Positions 9,219 through 15,606 of a DNA stretch of 64,000 nt are shown here, piece by piece. The notes under the pieces are model-generated. The model was not told the origin of the DNA. It saw nothing but the letters and a program-made list of their open reading frames with translations, and made no database searches. A program made the translations under genes and the position numbers. Position 1 is the first letter of the stretch, and the number at the start of each line of letters is the position of its first letter. The DNA is taken from contig NZ_CP119075.1 of assembly GCF_029023725.1 (NCBI RefSeq), forward strand, positions 2,909,501-2,973,500, written 5' to 3'. The DNA is from Synoicihabitans lomoniglobus (lineage in GTDB: Bacteria > Verrucomicrobiota > Verrucomicrobiia > Opitutales > Opitutaceae).

Positions 9219-9286
9219 CCCCTTGCCTCTCCCCATCCCGAACGTCTCCGCCCCGGTCGCCTCGTCACCCCTTGCCCCCGGGCAAT

Positions 9287-9320
9287 AAAAAACCCGTTCC
9301 GCGAACGGAACGGGTTTTTT
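9287..9320 (-). terminator. Rho-independent terminator of the rpmJ-rpmE2 unit
   Basis: A perfect 15-bp stem (9287-9301 with 9306-9320) closes a CGAA loop. On the minus strand the stem ends in a six-T run. It begins 28 bases beyond the rpmE2 stop codon, so it most likely ends the ribosomal-protein transcript. The flanking A-run makes it potentially bidirectional. Confidence 0.92.
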
Positions 9321-9348
9321 GAAAAAGTCGTCTGAACGGGCGGGCCGA

Positions 9349-9603
9349 TTACTTGGCGCCGCGGACGCGCTTGAACTTGTTCGAGAACTTCTCGATGCGG
9401 CCGGCGGTGTCGACGAGACGCTTCTCGCCGGTGTAGGCGGGATGCGAGTCGCTGGTGACGTCGCGCACGACAACTTGGTATTCGACGCCGTCAATGGTCT
9501 CCTTGCGGGAGGACTTGAGGGCGGAGCGGGTCAGGAATTTCTTGCCCGTGGCAACGTCGACGAAGCAGACGTTGTTGAGTGAGGGATGGCCTTCAGCTTT
9601 CAC
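9349..9603 (-). CDS. rpmE2: Ribosomal protein bL31, type B (zinc-free)
   Basis: An 84-residue large-subunit protein at the central protuberance that bridges to the small subunit. The sequence MKAEGHPSLNNVCFVD begins as type B bL31 proteins do, lacks the CxxC zinc ribbon of type A, and has the longer C-terminus (RIEKFSNKFKRVRGAK). The start codon is GTG at 9603. It follows rpmJ by 29 bp and precedes the strong terminator at 9287-9320, so the two form a small operon. In many bacteria zinc-free copies replace zinc-binding ones under zinc starvation; no obvious Zur operator was recognised here. Confidence 0.96.
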   Translation of the reverse strand: MKAEGHPSLNNVCFVDVATGKKFLTRSALKSSRKETIDGVEYQVVVRDVTSDSHPAYTGEKRLVDTAGRIEKFSNKFKRVRGAK

Positions 9604-9632
9604 GATTGGGTGCTTTCCGGGTTAAACGCCGA

Positions 9633-9758
9633 TTAACCTTGGCGAGCCTTGAAACGAGGCTCGACCTTGTTGATCACGTAGATGCGGCCCTTGCGGCGAA
9701 CAACTTGGCAGGCCGGATGGCGCTTCTTGGCGGATTTGATTGAGGAGACGACTTTCAT
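9633..9758 (-). CDS. rpmJ: Ribosomal protein bL36, zinc-free form
   Basis: A 41-residue ORF starting at the ATG at 9758: [15 protein letters not shown], then [15 protein letters not shown], ending KARQG. It matches bL36 in length and in the RRKGR..VI core. The canonical zinc ligands (three Cys, one His) are mostly absent: only Cys17 remains, the first Cys position is Lys/His-rich, and the last two ligands are replaced (Asn, Phe). This is therefore the C-minus type. It lies 29 bp upstream of rpmE2 on the same strand. It is short and easily missed by length cut-offs. Confidence 0.95.
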   Translation of the reverse strand: MKVVSSIKSAKKRHPACQVVRRKGRIYVINKVEPRFKARQG

Positions 9759-9898
9759 GGAAAAGGGGCAAAAACACTGAGCGAAAGAGCCGCTGTCAAT
9801 GGTTTACTAAGCAAGCGCGAAAGTATGCTGTTTTCCAGTGAGTTACGTAGGATGACGCCGATTGGTTTCAACGCCATCCCATCGCGTAAAATCGCGAA

Positions 9899-11857
9899 TC
9901 AGCCGTCGGCGCGTAGTTTGGCGTCGGATTCGATGGCGGATTTGATGCGATCGAGCTCCGCCGCGACCTCGGTTTTTACAACCTCCAGATCGGTGCCCTC
10001 GCCCACCGGAGCGTTGGCGAAGACGTAGAACTTCATCTTCGGCTCCGTGCCACTGCCCCGCGCCGCGAACGAGTAGCCGTTGGCCATGCTCACGAGGTAA
10101 AGGTCCTGCTTGGGGATCAGTTCGTCGTCGGCGTCGCGGATATCCATCACGCCAAAATCCTCAAATTTCGAGACGGCCACGCCGCCGAACTCGGTCGGCG
10201 GGTTGTCGCGGTAAGTCGACAGAATGCGGGCAATCTTGTCCGCGCCGGTGGCCCCTTCGTAGTAAAGATTGATCGTGCCTTCGAGGAAGTAACCGTGTTG
10301 CCTATACAACGCGTCGAGGCGGTCGAGCACGGTTTCGCCGCTGGCTTTCACCGCCGCACAGAACTCGGCAAACATGAGGCAGGCCGCGTTGCCGTCCTTG
10401 TCGCGCACGTAGTCGTTGGGCAGGTAGCCGTAACTTTCCTCGGTGCCGAACGCGTAAAAGGTGCTGTGTTTTTGCAGCAACTTTGCCCGGGCTTCAAACG
10501 GCGTCGCGTCGTAATCCAGACCCACGCCCTCGGCCAGCATGGCCGCCGTGAGTTGCTCCTCGTAAACACGCATCTTGGCGGCGATCCATTTGAAACCGGT
10601 GAGGGTATTGATGACCTTCACACCATGCCCGCGACCAATCGCGTCCTGCAGCGGTGAGGTCACAAACGTTTTGATCATCGCGACGTGCTCGGAACCTTCG
10701 GCAGGAATCCAGCCCAGTTCCTTGTATTTGCCGATCCGGTAGTCAGCGAGCAATGCCCCGATCTGGTTGCCGGTGAGCAGGTGCATGGCACCATCAGCGC
10801 CGCGCACCGCGCAGCCCATGCGATCACAATCGGGGTCGGTCGCGACGATGACGTCGAGGTCCTTCTTTTCCGCCAGTTCGATGGCGAGTTTGAGCGCCTC
10901 GGCATTTTCCGGGTTGGGCGATTTGACGGTCGGAAAACGTGGATCGAATCCGCTCTGTTCCGGCACTTCGCAAACCCGGCAACCCGCGTGGGCCAACAAA
11001 GGCACCGAGGAGACCCCTCCAACGCCGTGAATGTTGGTGAAGCCCAGACCGAGGTCCGTTTTTTTGAAGATGTCGGGATCGATCGCGGCTTTGGCGGCGG
11101 CCGCGAGATAGGCGTCGTCCGCTGGACGCCCCAACGTCACGACCCGATCGGCGGAGACGTCGAGGTAAGTCGACAGGGCGTTGAGCGGCACGGCGTTGAC
11201 CTGATCGACGATGCCCTTGTCGTGCGGCGGCACGACCTGCGCGCCGTCTTCAAAGTAGGCTTTGAATCCGTTGTCGTGCGGTGGGTTGTGGCTGGCCGTG
11301 ATCACCACGCCGGTGTGCGCGCCGAGCCAACGCACGCTGAAGCTGAGCTGCGGGGTCGAACGCGGGCCGTCGAAAATGAATGCGTTGCCGCCGAGTTGAA
11401 TCCAGGTCGACGCGGCGAGTTCGCAAAAGTGGCGGGAGAAATGACGCACGTCGTGCGCGATGACGATGGTCGGCACCTCCGACCGGTCCTGCGCCGCAAG
11501 ATGGGCGCTGACGTAGCGAAACAATCCCACGACCGCTCGCACCAGCGTGAAATCATTGAGCACATTGCAACCCGCCGCCGCGTGCGTCGGCGTGCCTTGG
11601 GGGCCGAGCGTGCCGGCTTCGACCGAGGTCACGACGCGTCCGATCGTGCGACCACGCATGCCACCCGTGCCAAAGGCAAGGTAGCGATAGAAACGGTCGT
11701 TCAACTCGTCCCACGCCTCTTGTTGAACGAGTTCACCGATGCTCTCGCCCACCCATGCCGGGAGATCGGCATCGAGCCAGGTTGAGATGTTTTCAACGGC
11801 GGACGGCAGTAACTTGCCGGCGTCTCCGGCAGCTTTGATTTGGTCGAGATGGCTCAT
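9899..11857 (-). CDS. Phospho-sugar mutase (phosphoglucomutase/phosphomannomutase family)
   Basis: Interconverts glucose-6-phosphate and glucose-1-phosphate or related hexose phosphates through a phosphoserine. Features in order: FGTGGMRG (62-69), the phosphoserine loop ITASHNPPHDNGFKAYF with Ser189, the metal-binding loop ATDPDCDRMG (about 345), the sugar-binding loop FGTEESYGYLP (about 470), and the C-terminal phosphate-binding loop GSGTEPKMKFYV (about 615). At 652 aa it is longer than the ~580-residue PgcA-type enzymes. It lies 104 bp downstream of the UDP-sugar pyrophosphorylase gene on the same strand. Together they would convert Glc-6-P through Glc-1-P to a UDP-sugar for glycogen, envelope polysaccharide or trehalose. 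Exact sugar preference is not fixed by sequence. Confidence 0.93.
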   Translation of the reverse strand: MSHLDQIKAAGDAGKLLPSAVENISTWLDADLPAWVGESIGELVQQEAWDELNDRFYRYLAFGTGGMRGRTIGRVVTSVEAGTLGPQGTPTHAAAGCNVLNDFTLVRAVVGLFRYVSAHLAAQDRSEVPTIVIAHDVRHFSRHFCELAASTWIQLGGNAFIFDGPRSTPQLSFSVRWLGAHTGVVITASHNPPHDNGFKAYFEDGAQVVPPHDKGIVDQVNAVPLNALSTYLDVSADRVVTLGRPADDAYLAAAAKAAIDPDIFKKTDLGLGFTNIHGVGGVSSVPLLAHAGCRVCEVPEQSGFDPRFPTVKSPNPENAEALKLAIELAEKKDLDVIVATDPDCDRMGCAVRGADGAMHLLTGNQIGALLADYRIGKYKELGWIPAEGSEHVAMIKTFVTSPLQDAIGRGHGVKVINTLTGFKWIAAKMRVYEEQLTAAMLAEGVGLDYDATPFEARAKLLQKHSTFYAFGTEESYGYLPNDYVRDKDGNAACLMFAEFCAAVKASGETVLDRLDALYRQHGYFLEGTINLYYEGATGADKIARILSTYRDNPPTEFGGVAVSKFEDFGVMDIRDADDELIPKQDLYLVSMANGYSFAARGSGTEPKMKFYVFANAPVGEGTDLEVVKTEVAAELDRIKSAIESDAKLRADG

Positions 11858-11879
11858 GAGGAAAAGTCGGATGATACAA

Positions 11880-11902
11880 CCGCAGATTACGCGGATTGGC
11901 GC
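11880..11902. repeat. Possible fragment of a dispersed intergenic repeat
   Basis: A 23-base stretch (CGCAGATTACGCGGATTGGC and flank) in the gap between the pyrophosphorylase and mutase genes resembles a repeat I recall from verrucomicrobial intergenic regions. It occurs only once in this window, so the repeat status rests on recollection. Confidence 0.25.
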
Positions 11903-11961
11903 GATATGTTCGAGAGAAGAGTCTTCAAGTTTACGGTGCTAACCTGCAGTCGGAATGCAGT

Positions 11962-13389
11962 TCATTCCAGCACCGTGCCAGCGCTGATGACCGGTTTCGG
12001 ATCGGCGGCGGCCCACGCGTCCGCGAACGACGCTTCGTCGTAGCCAAACGAAGGCGCGACTTCGAAAACGATTTCCGGCAGGCCGGATTCATCGGTCGCG
12101 AGGTCGGCCCCGGCGGCGTTGGCCCAACGCGCGAATTGACGGAGCTGATCGTCGCGACTCGTCGCCGGAGAATCGACGCCTTCCGCGTTTTTGACCGGCG
12201 AAAAATCGTTGGCGCGCTTGGTTTCGATCACCACGGGGTTCTCGGCGAACGGCAGCGCATCGAATACAAACATCTCAAATTTAATGCCGTTGGGCGAAGT
12301 CGGATCCACCGCTTCGCCGGCCTCGTCGATGGTGGGAATCTTTTTGTTCGCCAAGTGGAATGGCAGCGCCGCGCCGCCGCCCCCCCGCGCCAGTCCTCGC
12401 ACAAATTCGCGATCGAGCACGTGAATCGCAATACTGCCCGCCTTGTAGAGCAACTCTCCCGTGGTCGGATCGGTTTGCTCCTGCACCTCTGCCGGTAAAT
12501 CCGAATATTCGACGACAACGGAACGCCCGTCCTGCACGCAGAAATGTCCGACTTTTTCACCGGCATAGGCCTTCGGCACCATCTTGCTCGACATCTGCGA
12601 ACGTCGCTCGAGGTGCCAGCCGAGAAAGGCAGGATCGATGCAACGCACCAGCGGATTATCGACCTGAAAATAGCTGATCGTGTCCACGCCCCGTTCGGCC
12701 AGAAAATCGAGCGCGCCACTCCGATCCAGCGCCCGCAGGGATCCGCCGTGACCATCGGGTGACATGGCGATACTGCCTTTGGCTTCGAGCATGATCTTCC
12801 CGTCGCCATCCACGGCCGGCATACGGCCTTGGCGGAAAAAACGCACCTGACCATCCGCCAGCCCGAAATTCTCGTTTTCGGCAAAAAACGCTTCGGTCGC
12901 TTCGTGATTCTGGTGACTGGTCATGATCAACCACGGGATCTCGCAGCCGTAGCGTTGGCCGGCCGCGGCGATTTTTTCGGCAAACACCTGAAAGAGGGTT
13001 TTCTTTCGCACGGGCGTGACCGGAAATGTGCCTTTGGGCCCGTTATAACCGAGTCGGGTGCCCTGACCACCCGCGACCGTAAACGCGGCCACGCGACCGG
13101 CTCGCAGCGCCGTCTCTCCGGTTTGCAATGCCGTCGCCCACGCCGTCGCATCCCCCCCTTGGTCCGGCAAAGGTTCGTAGGGAGCGGGCGAGAGCGCAGC
13201 CAAATCGAGACCACCTTCCGCGCCGCCATCGATCAGGTCCCGCTTCAGCCGGGCGATCTCCTCCAGATCGATTTCCTCGGCCTGCCCCAGCAGGTGAGCC
13301 TGCTCATCGGGAGACAAAGTGGAGAAAAACTTGAAGACCTGGCCTTGGCCGGCGGCTTCGAAAGCGGAAATACGTTCGTTCGGAGTCAT
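11962..13389 (-). CDS. UTP-dependent sugar-1-phosphate uridylyltransferase (UDPGP type 1 family)
   Basis: Makes a UDP-sugar and pyrophosphate from UTP and a hexose-1-phosphate. From the ATG at 13389 it is 475 aa. The nucleotide-binding signature is VAGGQGTRLGYNGPKG (GGQGTRLG at 107-114), followed by KTLFQVFAEKI. Later come PWLIMTSHQNHEATEAFF and the metal/substrate region YFQVDNPLVRCIDPAFLG. These signatures resemble UDP-GlcNAc/UDP-sugar pyrophosphorylases (UAP/AGX type) as much as eukaryotic-type UDP-Glc pyrophosphorylase, so the sugar may be Glc-1-P, GlcNAc-1-P or GalNAc-1-P. The neighbouring phosphoglucomutase favours Glc-1-P. A GTG at 13413 would add eight residues and is less likely. Confidence 0.88.
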   Translation of the reverse strand: MTPNERISAFEAAGQGQVFKFFSTLSPDEQAHLLGQAEEIDLEEIARLKRDLIDGGAEGGLDLAALSPAPYEPLPDQGGDATAWATALQTGETALRAGRVAAFTVAGGQGTRLGYNGPKGTFPVTPVRKKTLFQVFAEKIAAAGQRYGCEIPWLIMTSHQNHEATEAFFAENENFGLADGQVRFFRQGRMPAVDGDGKIMLEAKGSIAMSPDGHGGSLRALDRSGALDFLAERGVDTISYFQVDNPLVRCIDPAFLGWHLERRSQMSSKMVPKAYAGEKVGHFCVQDGRSVVVEYSDLPAEVQEQTDPTTGELLYKAGSIAIHVLDREFVRGLARGGGGAALPFHLANKKIPTIDEAGEAVDPTSPNGIKFEMFVFDALPFAENPVVIETKRANDFSPVKNAEGVDSPATSRDDQLRQFARWANAAGADLATDESGLPEIVFEVAPSFGYDEASFADAWAAADPKPVISAGTVLE

Positions 13390-13538
13390 GCTAAAATCAG
13401 GAAGCGGCGACACTTTGAGGCGGGCCCCGGTCGTGCAACGTCATAAACGCAATTGCCGTGCACGTTGATCAGAGATTGCGGCAAAATCCAATTCCGTCTG
13501 ACTGCTCGCTTCATCCCGTATTGATTATCTGATTTTCC

Positions 13539-13919
13539 GTGTCTGGCGTCCCTGAAATCGCGTTCCTCGCCCCATTTTTCCTCGTGTTCGAGTTGGTGCA
13601 ACTTGTCGCCAGCGAACGACTCGTCGGGGTAAAACAAATCGAACGGGGCTCCGATCCGCGACTGGACGCCCCGAGTCAGCGGATGGCGGCGATTTGGACG
13701 ATCACGCTCACCCTCTACTGGCTGTGGTTGGGCATGATGATGGTGCCCAACTTTGCCCGCGCCCACGTCATCGTGCTGCTGGCGACCTCTCTGGTGGGTT
13801 ATGCCTTGCGTCGCAATGCCGGGCTGAAATGGATTCTCGTGATTCTGACCTTCGAAGGCGCGATTCGGATCGGCATCCTCGTCGCCCTGATCGGCCGCAT
13901 CTGGCGGCGAATGTATTGA
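13539..13919 (+). CDS. Small multi-spanning membrane protein, unknown function
   Basis: 126 residues from a GTG start at 13539 with roughly four hydrophobic segments: IAFLAPFFLVFELVQLV, IWTITLTLYWLWLGMMMV, VIVLLATSLVGYAL and WILVILTFEGAIRIGILVAL. Short charged loops contain VGVKQIERGSDPR. There is no recognised motif. It stands alone, divergent from the uridylyltransferase and convergent with the next small gene. A short hairpin (13927-13942) sits between the two convergent stop codons. Confidence 0.62.
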   Translation: MSGVPEIAFLAPFFLVFELVQLVASERLVGVKQIERGSDPRLDAPSQRMAAIWTITLTLYWLWLGMMMVPNFARAHVIVLLATSLVGYALRRNAGLKWILVILTFEGAIRIGILVALIGRIWRRMY

Positions 13920-13932
13920 GCCGCGACGGACG

Positions 13933-14214
13933 CTACCGTCCGCCCCGCACCGGATCCGCCGCCGCATCGTCCGGCCCCAGGGAAGCCCGAAAAAACGCCT
14001 CCGCTTTGGTGACGAGTTTGGCGTATTGGGAATACTGCCCCGCCCACGAGTTGGGCACCGCAATGCGCTGAATCGAGCCGGGCTTGACCTTTCCGTTCAC
14101 CGTTTCGGCGGAAAACTCGACCGCCAGTTTCGGATCCCGGGTGTGAACGACGTAATGATGAGAATCCCCCGCGGAGGAGTCTTGGTCGATACGCATGAAG
14201 TGAGGGTAATTCAT
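13933..14214 (-). CDS. Small conserved-looking protein, unknown function
   Basis: A 93-residue soluble protein started at the ATG at 14214 (MNYPHFMRIDQDSSAG). Strand-like segments (HHYVVHTRDPKLAVEF, KPGSIQRIAVPNSWAG) are followed by a helix (YAKLVTKAEAFFRASL). Composition and codon use look coding, while the overlapping frames give Arg/Pro-rich noise. Upstream in-frame ATGs at 14239 and 14256 are possible. No family was recognised. Confidence 0.6.
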   Translation of the reverse strand: MNYPHFMRIDQDSSAGDSHHYVVHTRDPKLAVEFSAETVNGKVKPGSIQRIAVPNSWAGQYSQYAKLVTKAEAFFRASLGPDDAAADPVRGGR

Positions 14215-14316
14215 CGCGACGCGCCCAACGTGAAACATCGCCCCGCCCAGGGCCACTCCAAAAGCGGCCCGGCGGCCGGACCGACTGCCGACGGAATATC
14301 ATGTGCGTCACCGCAA

Positions 14317-14335
14317 TTTCAGCGTTTCAGTTTCC
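14317..14335 (+). repeat. TTTCAG-type element upstream of a start codon (copy 1)
   Basis: The 19-base string TTTCAGCGTTTCAGTTTCC lies 31 bases before the ATG at 14366. Close copies occur at 23033-23052 and, degenerate, at 25247-25265, each shortly before a gene start. See the corresponding finding. Confidence 0.45.
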
Positions 14336-14365
14336 CGCGATTCAGCTTTGTCTTCCCGCTGTCCC

Positions 14366-15595
14366 ATGGAACTCCCCGACGACGCCCCCCGACTCCCCAA
14401 GTTGCCTTTCCTCCTCGGCGATCTCGTGTTTATCGCCGCCGCCGCGTTCATCGCCTACCGCGCCGGCACCCCGCCCAGCACGGCGAGCATTGTCGGCATC
14501 ATCGTCTGCGCCGGCATCGGCGTGGCGCTGGGCTTGGCACCGTTCATCATCGGCTACGCGCGTTCGCAGGACAACCAGTTGACGGAACGGCAGCACGCCT
14601 TGGAAGCGCTCGTGCGCACCACGACGACGGCGGTCGAACAAGCCAGCATCGCCGCCAACGGGCTGCACGAAATTGCCGAGATCACGAAACGAAATTTGCA
14701 TTCCATCGACACGCTGCCCGCCCGTCTCGAATCGGTGCGCAAAGCGGCAACCGTGGAAACGGCCCACCAGGAGTCGGCCGACTCCTCCGCGCTCCACGAG
14801 GAGTTGGCCGCCCTGCGCACCTCGCAGTCGACCCACGCCACCGAGACCCGGGCCGCCCTCGATGCGCTGCTATCCAAATGGGACGACACGTCGAAGCAGC
14901 TCACGAGCGACATCGAAAAAATCGGCCGGAAACTTACGACGCAACTCGCCAAAACCAGCGCGGCCGTCATCGCGCCCCCTTCCCCCGCATCTGAGCCTGA
15001 GCCCGCGCCGGAAAACGGTGGTGAGGCGAAACCCAAACCCGCGAAAAAACCCAAAGCTCGCGCGAAGAAAAAAGAGTCCGCGGCACCCGAACCGTCGCTG
15101 TTCGACGACGGTTCGAGCGAAACGAAACCATTGGCCGAAAAACCCGTCGAACCCACCGCACCCGCGACGGTCGTCGAGAAAGCGGAAGCCCCATCGCCGC
15201 CGCCCCCGGCACCCGAGCCCGAGCCTGAGCCCGAGCCTGAAGAGCCGACGCCGGAAACCGCCCCGGTGACAACTGACGCTGATGGTGACAAATCCACCGA
15301 TGCGGAGAAACCGCTCGCCGCGCCCCCCGCTGAAGGAGGCTTAACGCAACTGACCGTCACGGCCTACATCGGCATCGGCAATCGCCTGTTCGTGCGCGGA
15401 GACGGTCCGGGGTTGAGCCGCGAGGAAGGCACCCCGTTGCAATTTGTTTCCATCGGCAAGTGGCGTTGGGAGACCGATGCCGCCGTCGGCCCCATGAAGC
15501 TGACTTTGTGGAAAAACGATCAAGAGGAATGCACCGCCGTGGGCGAAATCGAGCTCGCCCCCGGCACGCATTTTGAGACTTCGGCGTCGTTTTAG
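14366..15595 (+). CDS. Membrane protein with coiled coil, Pro/Glu-rich linker and C-terminal beta domain
   Basis: 409 residues from the ATG at 14366. Two adjacent hydrophobic segments (GDLVFIAAAAFIAYRAG and SIVGIIVCAGIGVALGLAPFIIGY) anchor it. A long helical/coiled-coil region follows (about 70-205; HALEALVRTTTTAVEQASIAANGL). A low-complexity Pro/Glu/Ala/Lys linker spans about 210-325, including repeated Pro-Glu pairs. A compact C-terminal domain of ~85 residues (LTVTAYIGIGNRLFVRGDGP, then FVSIGKWRWETD, MKLTLWKNDQ) resembles an immunoglobulin-like or carbohydrate-module fold; that fold call is inference. A longer GTG start (14303) would run through the TTTCAG repeat and is rejected. No enzymatic motif; a structural or regulatory envelope role is possible. 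Confidence 0.78.
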   Translation: MELPDDAPRLPKLPFLLGDLVFIAAAAFIAYRAGTPPSTASIVGIIVCAGIGVALGLAPFIIGYARSQDNQLTERQHALEALVRTTTTAVEQASIAANGLHEIAEITKRNLHSIDTLPARLESVRKAATVETAHQESADSSALHEELAALRTSQSTHATETRAALDALLSKWDDTSKQLTSDIEKIGRKLTTQLAKTSAAVIAPPSPASEPEPAPENGGEAKPKPAKKPKARAKKKESAAPEPSLFDDGSSETKPLAEKPVEPTAPATVVEKAEAPSPPPPAPEPEPEPEPEEPTPETAPVTTDADGDKSTDAEKPLAAPPAEGGLTQLTVTAYIGIGNRLFVRGDGPGLSREEGTPLQFVSIGKWRWETDAAVGPMKLTLWKNDQEECTAVGEIELAPGTHFETSASF

Positions 15596-15606
15596 CCCGG
15601 GTGAAG

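Noticed and set aside
9054..9494. Upstream extension of the SerB-like reading frame
   Set aside because: The extension crosses the REP-like palindrome and the rpmE2 terminator, and lacks homology. The GTG at 9053 fits the family N-terminus.
10685..11785. Plus-strand open frame opposite the phospho-sugar mutase
   Set aside because: The mutase loops on the other strand are intact, and the antisense frame is Arg/Val/Gly-rich without motifs.
13799..14311. Minus-strand frame alternative to the small gene at 13933-14214
   Set aside because: It is Arg-rich and runs into the membrane-protein gene on the other strand. The other frame gives a more protein-like sequence.
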